A stretch of 64,000 nt of DNA from Mycolicibacterium tusciae (lineage in GTDB: Bacteria; Actinomycetota; Actinomycetes; Mycobacteriales; Mycobacteriaceae): positions 186,001 to 250,000 of the forward strand of contig NZ_MVIM01000006.1 of the NCBI RefSeq assembly GCF_002086795.1. Reading direction: 5' to 3'. The position numbers and the translations under genes are program-made. The first letter of the stretch is position 1. Each line of letters opens with the position of its first letter. Below the pieces are notes generated by a model. The model was not told where the DNA came from, did no database searches, and saw only the letters and a program-made list of their open reading frames with translations. Shown here in pieces: positions 1 to 9,435 of the stretch.

Positions 1-1264
1 CGTCACCGCGAAACACCAGTAGCGCCTTGATACCTTCGTCGAGATCGCCGGGTGAGATGCGGTACGTACTGGTCTCGGGACGGTTGTAGAGGATCACGCT
101 CGCCGTATAGCCACCTGCCAGGCAATCTCCGCGCAATGTCGACGTCTTCTCGTCGGAATCGTCACCGAGCCTGGTCAACGCCGCCAGACCCCACTGGGTG
201 GCGAGCAGCGTGACCACCGCATAGTCGCCGCCCTGCTGGTAGACCTCGGGCATCGCGTCGACGTTGTCCCAGCCGACGTAATCCTCTGGGACGCAATAGA
301 ACAACGCGTATCCCTCGGCTGACTGGTCGGCACACATCGGCGGGTTGGCGGGATCGAACGGCTCGATGCGCGCCAGCGGACGCCACTCCTCGCCGTTGGC
401 GATCTCCGGATACAGCTGCGTGAAGTAATCCTCGATGTCGTACGGCACCCCGTTGATGATCGAGTCGTACGGAGAGTCGCCGCCGCGCGAGGCGTCCGCT
501 TCATCGTTGAACGGCAGTGCGAGCACCATCGGTTCGTCGTCGCGGTAGTCCTTGCAACTGTCCAGCCCGTTGTCATAGCCGTCCTGGAAAGCGCTGACCC
601 GATCGAACCCGCTGCCGTGCGCGTTGGGGTCGATCTTCGATGTGCCAGGCGTGTCTCGCAGGTCGAGAACACCGGCAAGCGCGCTGTCCAGGTCGGCGGC
701 GTTGACCTCGAACACCTTGTCTTCCTGCGCGTGTCGTGACCAAGCACCTGCGAAGCAGTCGGCCTGCAGCTCCTGTGTGACGGTGCGGCCGGTGAAGTTC
801 GACCGCGTCTGAACCGCATGGCCCCATTCGTGGGCCATCACGACCGCGATGGTGAAAGGCCCGAACTTGTCCTGCATTTCGGGGAGCAGCTGTTGGGCGT
901 CCCACGCTACGACGTCCTCGGTCGAGCAGTAGAACGCGTTTCCCGCGACCTCCTCGGGTGACGTGGTGCACGGCGGAGCGGGGCTGTCCGCGGTGACGGC
1001 ATAGTAGCCACCGGAGATCTGCTCGAACTCCTTGTCGTAGAGCTTCGGGAACTGCTCGGCCCAGTACTGCTCCAGATCCGCGATGGCCTGCATTGCGATT
1101 TTGTTCACCGGCGCCGAGGCGTCACCGTCGATCTTGACGTCGCTGATGTCGGGCGCACCGCCCGCGGTCTTCTGAGCCTGCGACGACGGCTCCGATTTGC
1201 TACCTCCGCCGCAGCCGGCCACGAGCAATACAACAGCCGCCAACGCGGCCACACCAATGCGCAT
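1..1264 (-). CDS. Putative zinc metallopeptidase lipoprotein (partial, C-terminus outside window)
   Basis: Reading leftwards from an ATG at 1264 gives at least 421 residues with no stop, so the gene runs off the left edge. The N-terminus is a lipoprotein signal peptide: basic start, Ala/Val-rich core, lipobox LVAGC with the acylated Cys at residue 18, then a Gly/Ser-rich linker. Residues 145-149 are HEWGH, an HExxH zinc-binding site, followed by a QELQADCFAG segment of the kind that provides the third ligand in neutral zinc metallopeptidases of the YpfJ type. A secreted, membrane-anchored zinc protease is inferred; the substrate is unknown. It resembles mycobacterial LpqM-like lipoprotein peptidases, but the assignment to lpqM itself is not secure. 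The PoxB-like gene upstream ends 48 bases before its start. Confidence 0.8.
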   Translation of the reverse strand, partial: MRIGVAALAAVVLLVAGCGGGSKSEPSSQAQKTAGGAPDISDVKIDGDASAPVNKIAMQAIADLEQYWAEQFPKLYDKEFEQISGGYYAVTADSPAPPCTTSPEEVAGNAFYCSTEDVVAWDAQQLLPEMQDKFGPFTIAVVMAHEWGHAVQTRSNFTGRTVTQELQADCFAGAWSRHAQEDKVFEVNAADLDSALAGVLDLRDTPGTSKIDPNAHGSGFDRVSAFQDGYDNGLDSCKDYRDDEPMVLALPFNDEADASRGGDSPYDSIINGVPYDIEDYFTQLYPEIANGEEWRPLARIEPFDPANPPMCADQSAEGYALFYCVPEDYVGWDNVDAMPEVYQQGGDYAVVTLLATQWGLAALTRLGDDSDEKTSTLRGDCLAGGYTASVILYNRPETSTYRISPGDLDEGIKALLVFRGD

Positions 1265-1312
1265 GGGCAAACATTAGCGGTCAAGATCAAAATGTGGGCA
1301 GCAAGTGGGTGT

Positions 1313-3049
1313 TCAGTCGAGAATACGTCGCGCCACGTTGGTCGTCGCCAAGTCGAGCAACTCGTCGGCCCGGCCGGCGAGAATCGTCCGGATCGCGTAA
1401 AGCGAGAAGCCTTTTGCCTGCTCAACTGTAATCGCGGGTGGAATCGACAGCTCCTGCCGTGCAGTCACCACATCGATGATGGCGGGTCCGTCGAATTCAA
1501 ATGCCTCGACCAAGGCGGCCTCCAGACCGGACGGCGCTTCGACGCGCCGGCCGAAGATTCCCATCGCCTCAGCAATGGCGGCAAAGTCAGGGTTCACCAG
1601 ATCGGTTCCGAAGTTGACGATGCCCGCGGCCTTCATCTCCAGTTCGACGAAATTCAACGAGGAGTTGTTGAACACGATCACCTTGACTGGCAGCCGATTC
1701 TGGATCAGCGTGAGCAACTCACCGAACATCATCGTCAGCCCGCCGTCGCCGGCCAGCGCCACGACTTGCCGGTCGCGGTAAGCGGTTTGCGCACCGATTG
1801 CCAGTGGCAGCGCGCACGCCATGGTGCCGTGGTTGAACGAGCCGATGAGCCGGCGACGGCCGTTCATCGTGAGGTACCGAGCGGCCCATACCACCGGCGA
1901 ACCCACGTCGGCGGTGAACACCGCGTCGTCGGTTGCCAGCCGATTGGCAAGTCCGGCAACGTATTCAGGTCGAATGGGGGTGCGATCGCGATCGTTGACC
2001 GCAAGGTCGTCCATCCGCTTACGGGTCTTGGAGTAATGGCGCAGCGACCGGTCCAGGTGCTCGCGCCGGCTCTTCTGGCTGAGCATCGGCTGCAGCGCGG
2101 CGAGGGTGTCTTTGACCGAGCCCACCAGCCCAAGCTCGATCGGGGTGCGGCGGCCGAGGTTGCGGCCGCGTATGTCGACCTGGACGACCTTGGCGTTGTC
2201 GGGATAGAACTGCTGATACGGGAAGTCGGTGCCCAGCATCAACAGCGCGTCGCATTCGTTGATCGCCTTGTAGCCCGACGCGAAGCCGAGTAGTCCCGTC
2301 ATGCCGACGTCGTAGGGGTTTTCGTACTCGATGAATTCCTTGCCGCGCAGCGCATGCACGATCGGCGCATTGAGCGTCGCCGCCGCGGCGATCAGGACGT
2401 CGTGTGAACCGGCGACGCCGGCGCCGCCCAGAATCGTCACCGCCTCGGCGTCGTTGAGGATGGTGGCCGCCCGCTGCAGCGACTCGTCGTCGGGGCGCAC
2501 CACCGACCGTGTCGCAACGACCGGCCGCGCGTTCCACCCGGAGGAGCCGGCGCGCTGCAGGAAGATCTCGCCGGGGACTACGACGACGGCAACGCCGTTC
2601 TCCTCGACGGCCGCGCGCATCGCCATCTCGAGGATGCGCGGCGCCATCTCGGGGGTGCTGACGAGTTCGCAGTAGACGCTGCACTCGCGGAACAGCTCCT
2701 GCGGGTGCGTCTCCTGGAAGTATTCCGATCCGATTTCGGTGCGTGGGATGTGCGCGGCGATCGCGAGCACGGGAACGCGGCTGCGGTGCGCGTCGAACAA
2801 ACCGTTGATCAGATGCAGGTTGCCGGGGCCGCAGCTGCCCGCGCAAACGGCCAGGCCGCCGGAGAGCGCCGCATCCGCCGCGGCCGCGAATCCGGCGGTC
2901 TCCTCGTGACGGACGTGCTCCCAACTGATTTCGCCGGAGCGGCGGATCGCGTCGGTGAAGCCGTTGAGGCTGTCGCCGGGCAGGCCGTAGACGCGGCGTA
3001 CGCCGCTGATCCGCAGGGCCTCGATGACGTGATCAGCAACAGTCGCCAC
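1313..3049 (-). CDS. poxB: Thiamine-diphosphate-dependent pyruvate oxidase/dehydrogenase (PoxB-like)
   Basis: 578 residues, the usual length for the PoxB/acetolactate synthase superfamily (E. coli PoxB 572). The N-terminal PYR domain holds the catalytic Glu in RHEETAGFAA (about residue 50). A central FAD/Rossmann-like domain follows, then the PP domain with the ThDP motif GDGGLTMMFGEL through VIVFNNSSLNF (about 434-463). Members oxidatively decarboxylate pyruvate to acetate and pass electrons to quinone. The order and the GSCGPGNLHLINGLFDAHR segment fit PoxB better than a biosynthetic acetolactate synthase, and no small subunit lies nearby. The start is a GTG at 3049. Only 15 bases upstream of it lies a perfect 16-bp stem-loop, so expression may depend on read-through from the SDR gene upstream. 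Confidence 0.83.
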   Translation of the reverse strand: MATVADHVIEALRISGVRRVYGLPGDSLNGFTDAIRRSGEISWEHVRHEETAGFAAAADAALSGGLAVCAGSCGPGNLHLINGLFDAHRSRVPVLAIAAHIPRTEIGSEYFQETHPQELFRECSVYCELVSTPEMAPRILEMAMRAAVEENGVAVVVVPGEIFLQRAGSSGWNARPVVATRSVVRPDDESLQRAATILNDAEAVTILGGAGVAGSHDVLIAAAATLNAPIVHALRGKEFIEYENPYDVGMTGLLGFASGYKAINECDALLMLGTDFPYQQFYPDNAKVVQVDIRGRNLGRRTPIELGLVGSVKDTLAALQPMLSQKSRREHLDRSLRHYSKTRKRMDDLAVNDRDRTPIRPEYVAGLANRLATDDAVFTADVGSPVVWAARYLTMNGRRRLIGSFNHGTMACALPLAIGAQTAYRDRQVVALAGDGGLTMMFGELLTLIQNRLPVKVIVFNNSSLNFVELEMKAAGIVNFGTDLVNPDFAAIAEAMGIFGRRVEAPSGLEAALVEAFEFDGPAIIDVVTARQELSIPPAITVEQAKGFSLYAIRTILAGRADELLDLATTNVARRILD

Positions 3050-3064
3050 CCCGCCACACTATGC

Positions 3065-3113
3065 GATTTCGGTGCGCTAACAGTCGCTCAGCGGTGATTA
3101 GCGCACCGAAATC
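3065..3113. repeat. Dispersed intergenic hairpin repeat, copy 1
   Basis: Perfect 16-bp inverted repeat: GATTTCGGTGCGCTAA (3065-3080) pairs with TTAGCGCACCGAAATC (3098-3113) around a 17-nt loop containing TCGCTCAGCG. It lies between the 3' end of the SDR gene (3120) and the GTG of the poxB-like gene (3049), both on the minus strand. The same stem and loop core recur at 40081-40131 and 58060-58112. The lack of a U-tract makes it a non-classical terminator at best. Confidence 0.85.
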
Positions 3114-3119
3114 ACCGAA

Positions 3120-3887
3120 TTACTTGGGGGCGAAACGCTGGCCGGCGTCCAGGCGCAGGCACTGCCCGTTGAGCATCGGGTTCTCGACGATCGCGGCCAC
3201 CAGCTTCGCGTACTCCTCCGGCTTGCCCAACCGCTTCGGGAACGCCGCATCCTTGGTGAGCGCCTTGGCGAACTCGTCGGGAATGCCTTCGGTCAGGCCG
3301 GTGGCGAACAGGCTCGGGGCGATCGCGAGGGCACGGATGCCCAGGCTGCCCATGTCGCGAGCCATGGTGAGGCACATACCGGCGATCGCGGCCTTGGACG
3401 CGGTGTAGGCGACCTGTCCGATCTGGCCCTCGAAGGCAGCGATCGACGCGGTGTTGATGATGACGCCGCGCTCCTCCTGTTCGTCGTCGACGAGGTCCTG
3501 CTTGCTCATCTGCCAGCCGGCCAGCCGGCTGATGTTGAAGGTGCCGATGAGGTTGAGGTCGACGCACTTGCGAAAGGACTCCAGGCTATGCGGCCCGTCC
3601 TTTTTCACGGTGCGTTCTGCGACGCCACCGCCGGCGGTCGTGACGATGATGTGCAGGCCGCCCAGCTGGTCGATGGCCTGCTGCAGGACCTTCTCGGTGC
3701 CCTCGAAGTCGGTGACGTCGACCTCATAGAAGGTGCCACCGATCTCGTCAGCGACTTCCTTGCCCTTCGATTGCGGGCGGTCCAGCACTGCCACGCTCGC
3801 GCCGCGCTTGGCCAGCAACTCAGCGGTGGCCTTACCGAAGCCCGAAGCCCCGCCGACGATGATGGCCTTCTTGCCCGAGATCTCCAT
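3120..3887 (-). CDS. Short-chain dehydrogenase/reductase, 3-hydroxyacyl-CoA dehydrogenase type II-like
   Basis: 255 residues, a classical SDR length. The cofactor loop GGASGFGKA is at residues 12-20, Asp36 after the second strand (VLDRP) favours NAD(H), and the catalytic residues are Ser148, Tyr161 and Lys165 (YTASK). The C-terminus MLNGQCLRLDAGQRF is typical of the 17beta-HSD10 / 3-hydroxyacyl-CoA dehydrogenase type II branch, so oxidation of a 3-hydroxyacyl-CoA or hydroxysteroid is the best guess. Residues about 130-140 form an acidic insertion (DLVDDEQEER) before the Ser strand, also usual in that branch. It starts 99 bases from the divergent sulfite-oxidase-like gene, sharing an intergenic promoter region. 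Confidence 0.85.
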   Translation of the reverse strand: MEISGKKAIIVGGASGFGKATAELLAKRGASVAVLDRPQSKGKEVADEIGGTFYEVDVTDFEGTEKVLQQAIDQLGGLHIIVTTAGGGVAERTVKKDGPHSLESFRKCVDLNLIGTFNISRLAGWQMSKQDLVDDEQEERGVIINTASIAAFEGQIGQVAYTASKAAIAGMCLTMARDMGSLGIRALAIAPSLFATGLTEGIPDEFAKALTKDAAFPKRLGKPEEYAKLVAAIVENPMLNGQCLRLDAGQRFAPK

Positions 3888-3985
3888 TTAGTTCCCTTTC
3901 CAAAATGAGGTCAGACTGTAAAGCAACTTAGCTGACGTCACTTTTCGTTAAGGCTTTCGGGTCGGTGCGTGGGTAGCTTGGCCTC

Positions 3986-5518
3986 ATGACGGAGCGCGGC
4001 GCCAAGGCGATGGCGGGCGTGGCGGCGGCCGCGGTCGCCCTCGGCCTGACCCAACTGCTCGTCGTATTCTTCGGGCCTGAAGCCGACGCGCGCACCGCCG
4101 TCGGATCAGCCGTCATCGATCTCACGCCTGGCCCGGTCAAGGAATGGGCCATCCAGACGTTCGGCACGGCCGACAAACTGTTCCTGTCGATCGCGGTGAT
4201 CGCCGTCATCGTGGCGATCGCGGCGGTGACGGCGCAATACGAGACGCGCCGCGTTCCCATAGGCAGCGCCGCAATCGTCGCCGCCGGGGTCGCGGGTTGT
4301 GCGGCCGTGCTGTCGCGTGCGGGGGCGGGCTGGGCCGACATCGTCCCGACGATCATCGGCACCGTCTGCGGTGTCGCCGTGCTTCGGCTGCTGACGTCCG
4401 GCCGGTTTGTCGACGAACCGGAAGGCGATCCCGCGACGGACTCCCCCGATCGCGGCCGACGGCTGTCGCTCGTCACGCTCGGATTCCTCGGGGTGGGAGC
4501 GCTCACCGGGGTCGGGGGTGCTGTGCTGTCGCGGCTGACGACGTCCGTCGCGGGCGACCGCAACGCCTTCGCACTCCCGAAGATCGACGTCGCCGCACCG
4601 GAAGTCCCGCCGACCGTGCAGCCGGAAGGTGTCGCGCTGCCGTCCTTCGTCACCGCCAACGAGGACTTCTACCGGATCGATACCGCGCTGTCGGTGCCGC
4701 AGCTGAGTCGGGCCGACTGGCAATTGAGGATCCACGGCATGGTCGACCGCGAAATCACCTACCGCTTCGAGGATCTCGAACGGTTCGAGGTCGTCGAGAA
4801 GCTGGTGACGCTGACGTGTGTGTCCAACCCCGTCGGAGGAGACCTCATCGGTAACGCGGCATGGACCGGCTATCGAATACGGGACCTGTTGGCGGAGGCC
4901 GGTATTCACTCCGACGCGGACATGGTGCTGTCGATGTCGATCGACGGGTTCACCGCGGGCACCCCCGTGGAAGCACTAACCGACGACCGTGATTCGCTGC
5001 TCGCCGTCGGCATGAACGGTCAGCCGCTGCCCACCGAACACGGCTACCCCGCGCGCCTCGTCGTACCCGGCCTCTACGGCTATGTGTCGGCCACCAAGTG
5101 GGTCGTCGACCTCGAACTCACCCGGTTCGACCGCGCACAGGGGTACTGGACACCGCTTGGCTGGTCCGCGCGCGGACCGATCAAGACACAGTCGCGCATC
5201 GACGTGCCGCGCAGCGGCCAGGACGTGGCACAGGGGGCGGTGAGGTTCGGCGGGGTGGCGTGGGCTCAGGACCGCGGTGTGCGCGACGTCGAGGTGCGCA
5301 TCGATGAGGGCGACTGGGAGCAAACCGAGCTCGGCGCGAGCTACGCCAACGACACATGGCGGCTGTGGAGCTTTCCGTGGCAGGCCACAGAGCCGGGCCT
5401 GCACACGATCTCCGTCCGCGCGACCGACAACACCGGTGCCGTCCAGACGGCCGACCTGGCCGACCCGATTCCCGACGGCGCCACCGGCTGGCACACCGTC
5501 TCCTTCGCGGTCAAATAA
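3986..5518 (+). CDS. Membrane-anchored molybdopterin-dependent oxidoreductase (sulfite oxidase family)
   Basis: 510 residues. The N-terminal third has about five hydrophobic segments (about 10-30, 64-84, 94-110, 118-137, 160-185). These are followed by an oxidoreductase molybdopterin-binding domain (about 220-390) and a C-terminal Mo-cofactor dimerisation domain (about 400-510). The likely Mo-ligating cysteine is Cys278 in TLTCVSNPVGG, the segment that carries this Cys in sulfite oxidase and YedY. Similar actinobacterial proteins pair a multi-span membrane domain with an extracytoplasmic catalytic domain and use an unknown substrate; the lack of a cytochrome domain suggests electrons leave through the membrane part or a separate partner. 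Monocistronic, divergent from the SDR gene. The substrate cannot be inferred. Confidence 0.82.
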   Translation: MTERGAKAMAGVAAAAVALGLTQLLVVFFGPEADARTAVGSAVIDLTPGPVKEWAIQTFGTADKLFLSIAVIAVIVAIAAVTAQYETRRVPIGSAAIVAAGVAGCAAVLSRAGAGWADIVPTIIGTVCGVAVLRLLTSGRFVDEPEGDPATDSPDRGRRLSLVTLGFLGVGALTGVGGAVLSRLTTSVAGDRNAFALPKIDVAAPEVPPTVQPEGVALPSFVTANEDFYRIDTALSVPQLSRADWQLRIHGMVDREITYRFEDLERFEVVEKLVTLTCVSNPVGGDLIGNAAWTGYRIRDLLAEAGIHSDADMVLSMSIDGFTAGTPVEALTDDRDSLLAVGMNGQPLPTEHGYPARLVVPGLYGYVSATKWVVDLELTRFDRAQGYWTPLGWSARGPIKTQSRIDVPRSGQDVAQGAVRFGGVAWAQDRGVRDVEVRIDEGDWEQTELGASYANDTWRLWSFPWQATEPGLHTISVRATDNTGAVQTADLADPIPDGATGWHTVSFAVK

Positions 5519-5559
5519 TGAGCTGCGGTCGCGGCCTCGGACGCCTAGTTTGGCGCGCC

Positions 5560-5928
5560 GTGACTGCTGCACAGGTCTGGAGAGAATCCCTGCGCGATGC
5601 GCTGCTCGCCGCCCGCAAGGAGCGCGCCGCCCCCCGGGTGTCCGCGCTGCGCTCGGCCTTGAGTGCCATCGACAACGCGGAAACTCCCGACGCCGTGGAC
5701 ATCGACGCACCGGAGAGTGGAGCCATCGCCGGCGGGGTGGTCGGGCTCGGTGCTGCCGAGGTGGCGCGCCGGGAGTTGTCCGACGACGAGATTCGCGATC
5801 TGCTGCGGGCCGAGGCCGACGAGCGGCTGGCCGCGGCCGGGCAGGTGAGCAGCGGCGGGCACACCGAACGCGCCGCCGCCCTACGCGCAGAAGCCGCGGT
5901 GCTCACCGGCCTACTCGGAGATGTCTGA
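5560..5928 (+). CDS. GatB/YqeY-like domain protein
   Basis: 122 residues from a GTG at 5560, 41 bases after the sulfite-oxidase-like gene. The all-helical sequence (WRESLRDALLAARKERAAPRVSALRSALSAIDNAE ... ELSDDEIRDLLRAEADERL, two fragments) matches the YqeY/Yqey-like family, which shares a helical fold with the tail of amidotransferase GatB. Its role is unknown in most bacteria; an RNA-related role has been proposed from the fold. An in-frame ATG at 5356 lies inside the upstream gene and is unlikely to be the start. It ends 21 bases before ligB, so the two may be cotranscribed. Confidence 0.7.
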   Translation: MTAAQVWRESLRDALLAARKERAAPRVSALRSALSAIDNAETPDAVDIDAPESGAIAGGVVGLGAAEVARRELSDDEIRDLLRAEADERLAAAGQVSSGGHTERAAALRAEAAVLTGLLGDV

Positions 5929-5949
5929 CACCCGTGCCAGGCTGGAATC

Positions 5950-7497
5950 GTGCTGCTTCGTGACGTCGTCACCGCCTCCGCCGAAGTCGGCGCCTCTTCG
6001 GCCCGTCTGAAGAAGATCGCCAGGATCGCCGACCTGCTGCGCCGTGCTGGCGACGAGGGCGATGCCGGGCTGGTCGCGGTGGTCGTGTCGTGGTTGTCCG
6101 GCGAACTGCCGCAGCGCCAGATCGGCGTCGGCTGGGCGGCGCTTCGATCGTTGCCACCAGCGGCGGCCGAGGCGTCGCTGACCGTCCTTGATGTCGATGC
6201 CCGGTTCAGCGAGATCGGGACGGTCGCAGGCAAGGGCTCCCAGGCGCGGCGCGCCGAGTTGGTCGCGGGACTGTTCGGTCAGGCCACCGGCGCCGAGCAG
6301 ACATTTCTGCGCCGCCTGCTCGGCGGTGAACTCCGCCAGGGAGCCCTGGTGGGAGTGATGGCCGACGCGGTCGCTAAGGCGGCCGATGTTCCCGTCGCCG
6401 CGGTGCGCCGCGCGGCCATGCTCGGCGGCGATCTGCCCGCCGTCGCGGCCGCCGCGCTGACGGCGGGCGAGGTTGCGCTGCAGGAGTTCAGGCCAAAGGT
6501 CGGCCAGCCCGTCGGTCCGATGCTCGCCCAAACCGCCACCGGTGTCGCCGACGCTCTTGAACGCATTGGTGGCACAGCGGTTTTCGAGGCCAAGCTGGAC
6601 GGCGCGCGGGTGCAGATTCACCGCGCGGGTGACGACGTCCGGATCTATACCCGCAGCCTCGACGACGTCACCGCACGGCTGCCCGAGGTGGTGGATGCGA
6701 CGTTGGCGCTGTCGGTCACCGATCTGATCGCCGACGCCGAGGCGATTGCGCTGCGTCCCGACGGTCGTCCCCATCGGTTTCAGGTCACCGCGTCAAGGTT
6801 CGGGCGCTCGGTCGACATCGCGGCGGCCCGTACGGCACAACCCCTGTCGGTGTTCGTTTTCGATCTGCTGCACCTCGACGGCACCGACCTGCTGGATTTG
6901 CCGACCAGTGAACGCATCGCTGCGCTGGACGCAATCGTGCCGAAGGCCCAGCGCGTCGACCGGTTGATCACCGACGACGCCGAGCAGGCGCAGAATTTCC
7001 TCGACGTCACGCTGGCGGCGGGCCACGAAGGCGTCATGGCGAAATCGCTGTCGACGCCGTACGAGGCCGGCCGTCGCGGGGCGGGCTGGCTGAAGGTCAA
7101 GCCGGTGCACACGCTGGATCTGGTGGTCCTCGGAGTCGAGTGGGGGTCGGGCCGGCGCACCGGCAAGCTGTCGAACATCCATCTCGGTGCGAGGGACACC
7201 CAGACCGGCGAATTCGTCATGCTCGGAAAGACTTTCAAGGGTATGACGGACGCGATGCTGGCGTGGCAGACCGCCCGCTTCCTCGAACTCGCCGACGGCC
7301 CGACCGACGGCTATGTCGTCAAGGTGCGCCCCGAACAGGTCGTCGAAATCGCGCTGGACGGCGTGCAGACCTCGTCGCGGTATCCCGGCGGTATGGCACT
7401 GCGTTTCGCGCGGGTCCTGCGTTACCGCGACGACAAGAACCCCGCTGAGGCCGACACCATCGACACCGTTCGCGCCCTTTACCAGCGCGCCGACTGA
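5950..7497 (+). CDS. ligB: ATP-dependent DNA ligase LigB
   Basis: 515 residues with the layout of mycobacterial LigB (507 residues in M. tuberculosis): an N-terminal helical DNA-binding domain (about 1-200), an adenylation domain with motif I EAKLDGAR (nucleophilic Lys215), motif [13 protein letters not shown], motif [10 protein letters not shown], motif V AGWLKVKP, and a C-terminal OB-fold ending in [12 protein letters not shown]. It seals nicks using ATP; in mycobacteria it is accessory to the essential NAD-dependent LigA and probably acts in repair. The start is a GTG at 5950. It converges with the flavin-type gene ending at 7545, with only 47 bases between them and no strong terminator visible. 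Confidence 0.92.
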   Translation: MLLRDVVTASAEVGASSARLKKIARIADLLRRAGDEGDAGLVAVVVSWLSGELPQRQIGVGWAALRSLPPAAAEASLTVLDVDARFSEIGTVAGKGSQARRAELVAGLFGQATGAEQTFLRRLLGGELRQGALVGVMADAVAKAADVPVAAVRRAAMLGGDLPAVAAAALTAGEVALQEFRPKVGQPVGPMLAQTATGVADALERIGGTAVFEAKLDGARVQIHRAGDDVRIYTRSLDDVTARLPEVVDATLALSVTDLIADAEAIALRPDGRPHRFQVTASRFGRSVDIAAARTAQPLSVFVFDLLHLDGTDLLDLPTSERIAALDAIVPKAQRVDRLITDDAEQAQNFLDVTLAAGHEGVMAKSLSTPYEAGRRGAGWLKVKPVHTLDLVVLGVEWGSGRRTGKLSNIHLGARDTQTGEFVMLGKTFKGMTDAMLAWQTARFLELADGPTDGYVVKVRPEQVVEIALDGVQTSSRYPGGMALRFARVLRYRDDKNPAEADTIDTVRALYQRAD

Positions 7498-7544
7498 TCC
7501 GTCGAAGGTCCCATCACGCCGGATCCTTCCGAGACAGCAGCGAG

Positions 7545-7985
7545 CTAGCCGCTCGCGGCGGCGTGGTACTGCGGTAAGCCGCGTTCGCGGAAGCGACGTC
7601 CCGTGATCTTCTCGGTCCGAATGCGGATGAAGTGGTCGCGTCGACCTTGGACCCACGGCTGCACAAAGGTGCCCGCGATCTCGACCAGATCGTCGACGGC
7701 CGTGATCGGCTGCGCGTGCCCGACGACGGTCACGCTCCATCCGCTGCGCAGGTCTGGGTCCAACTCGTCGGCCTCGAAGGCGACGACGAGGTTATCGCTC
7801 GCGGCGGCCAGCTTGGCCCCGCCGGCGACACGAATCACCACGTCGTCGCGCCATATCCGGAAGTTGACCGGCTGAACTGCCGGCAGTGCGTCCTCAGTGA
7901 AGATGAGGCGTCCCACCCGAACATCCTGAAGGAGGTCCAGGCACTGTCTGCGGTTGAGGACGTCGAGTTCTTGGGTGTTCGGCAT
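7545..7985 (-). CDS. PNPOx-like split-barrel flavin/F420-type protein (first copy)
   Basis: 146 residues with the pyridoxamine-5'-phosphate-oxidase-like split-barrel pattern: an N-terminal helix (LNRRQCLDLLQDVRVGRLIF), strands PAVQPVNFRIWRDDVVIRV, the FEADELDPDLRSGWSVTVVG segment, and a C-terminal TEKITGRRFRE strand. Relatives bind FMN, F420 or haem, or act in anoxia responses; several belong to the DosR regulon in M. tuberculosis. It lies 5 bases downstream of the WS/DGAT gene on the same strand and so is probably cotranscribed from the DosR-like box at 9436-9450. A second, related gene lies at 9465-9884, so the acyltransferase is bracketed by two paralogues. Cofactor and substrate are unknown. 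Confidence 0.78.
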   Translation of the reverse strand: MPNTQELDVLNRRQCLDLLQDVRVGRLIFTEDALPAVQPVNFRIWRDDVVIRVAGGAKLAAASDNLVVAFEADELDPDLRSGWSVTVVGHAQPITAVDDLVEIAGTFVQPWVQGRRDHFIRIRTEKITGRRFRERGLPQYHAAASG

Positions 7986-7990
7986 CGTGT

Positions 7991-9400
7991 TCAGCCCCCT
8001 TGTACGAGTGAGAGCGTCCCCACGGGTGTGGAGCGCCAGTGGCCGGCGCTGACGGCCGTCAAACGTTCGACCGCACGCTCGATGCCGCTCGCCAGCTCAT
8101 CGACATCAGGTGCGGCGTCGTAGTCGCCGATGATGCCGAACGCGAGGTGGTCCGCGTAGCTCATGATCGCGATGCCCGTGCGCAGGTTCAGTGCCAGCGG
8201 CGGAATCGGCAGCAGGCGGATGACTTCTCGGCCCATGATGCGCAAGCGCTTTCGCGGTCCAGGCACGTTCGTCGCCAGTGTGACGACGCCGCGCTGAGGC
8301 AGCCGGGTCAAGGTCCGAACGGTCCACGCCGTGAGCGCGAAAGGGATTGCCTTCGCGGCGGAGACGAAGATGTTCCCGGCCTGGCGTTGGCCACTGGCCT
8401 TCGTCCGCGTGAGTCGTTCGTGCACGGTCTGCAGCTGCGCGACGGGATCGGCCTCCTCCACGGGTAGCCAGGGCAGCATGACCGAGACGCGGTTGTCCGC
8501 TTTGTCGGCCGCATCGGCAGCGCGCACCGAAACCGGAACGAGGGTTCGGAGCGAATCGGGCAGGGGGCGCTCGCCCCGACGGAGCAGCATCATGCGGTAA
8601 CTGTCCGTAATCGCCGCCAGCGCAACATCGTTGATGGTCACGTCGAACCCATTGCAGATCTTTGTCACCTGTTCCATCGACACCTCGACCGAGGCGTAAC
8701 GCCGCATGCTGCTCAGCGGTCCGGTCAGTGACGACGTCGCCGCGGGCCGCAGCAGACCGCCCGCGATCTCGGCCGCCCCGTGCAGGACGTGCGCCGCGGC
8801 GCTGGTGATGCCGACCGAGGTACGCCACGCCCCGGCGATCCAGTCGACCGGGTTGAGGGTGAGCGCGGGCAGCCGCAGACCACGTGTCGACTCGTGCGCG
8901 GCGCAGATTTCGGTCGCGAAGGTGTCACCGGCACCGTCGTCGCAGATTCGGGAAAGCATGTGCGTGGCAGCGATTCCGTCGGCGATGCAGTGGTGGACCT
9001 TGATCAGGATCGCCCACCGGTTGTGCGCCAAGCCGTCGACGATCCAGCATTCCCACAGCGGACGGTCGCGGTCGAGGCGCCGTTCCATGACCTCGGCCAC
9101 CCAGCGGGACAGGGCTGCATCGTCTCCGGGACGGGGCAGCGCCGCCAGCCGGATGTGATGGGAGATGTCGAGGTCGGTGTCGTCGGCCCAGTGCGGAGCA
9201 CCGAGGTCCAGGGGCTGGGTGTGCAGCACTTGGCCTAACCGCGGCAGCGAAAGCACGCGCTCACCGATGGTCGCGGTCAGCGCATCGAAGCTGGGCATCG
9301 GTCCGGCCAGGACGGCCACGGCACCGATCGCCAGGCTGACATGGCGGTCGGAGTCTTCGGCGTGGAGGAATCCCGCATCAAACGTGCTCAATTGCTCCAT
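7991..9400 (-). CDS. Wax ester synthase / diacylglycerol acyltransferase (WS/DGAT)
   Basis: 469 residues, the usual WS/DGAT length. The N-terminal acyltransferase domain has the active-site motif HHCIADG (His136, His137, Asp141), preceded by RDRPLWECWIVDGL; the C-terminal WES-acyltransferase domain contains the VTLATNVPGPRKRL segment. The enzyme joins an acyl-CoA to diacylglycerol or a fatty alcohol to make storage triacylglycerol or wax ester at the membrane. M. tuberculosis tgs1 belongs to the DosR regulon, and here a DosR-like box (9436-9450) lies 36-50 bases upstream of the ATG, so induction by hypoxia or nitric oxide is predicted. Flanked on both sides by split-barrel proteins, an arrangement that recalls the Rv3129-Rv3130c neighbourhood. 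Confidence 0.88.
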   Translation of the reverse strand: MEQLSTFDAGFLHAEDSDRHVSLAIGAVAVLAGPMPSFDALTATIGERVLSLPRLGQVLHTQPLDLGAPHWADDTDLDISHHIRLAALPRPGDDAALSRWVAEVMERRLDRDRPLWECWIVDGLAHNRWAILIKVHHCIADGIAATHMLSRICDDGAGDTFATEICAAHESTRGLRLPALTLNPVDWIAGAWRTSVGITSAAAHVLHGAAEIAGGLLRPAATSSLTGPLSSMRRYASVEVSMEQVTKICNGFDVTINDVALAAITDSYRMMLLRRGERPLPDSLRTLVPVSVRAADAADKADNRVSVMLPWLPVEEADPVAQLQTVHERLTRTKASGQRQAGNIFVSAAKAIPFALTAWTVRTLTRLPQRGVVTLATNVPGPRKRLRIMGREVIRLLPIPPLALNLRTGIAIMSYADHLAFGIIGDYDAAPDVDELASGIERAVERLTAVSAGHWRSTPVGTLSLVQGG

Positions 9401-9435
9401 ACGTCCACTGTCGGCTGTTCCGGACCGCAGCCGAA

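Noticed and set aside
1292..2293. Long plus-strand frame of 333 codons across the PoxB-like gene
   Set aside because: It is antisense to a well-supported gene and shows no domain; long shadow frames are common at this GC content.
3926..3945. TGACGTCA palindrome in the SDR/sulfite-oxidase gap as an operator
   Set aside because: The 8-base palindrome is too short and frequent to support without other copies; no partner regulator is nearby.
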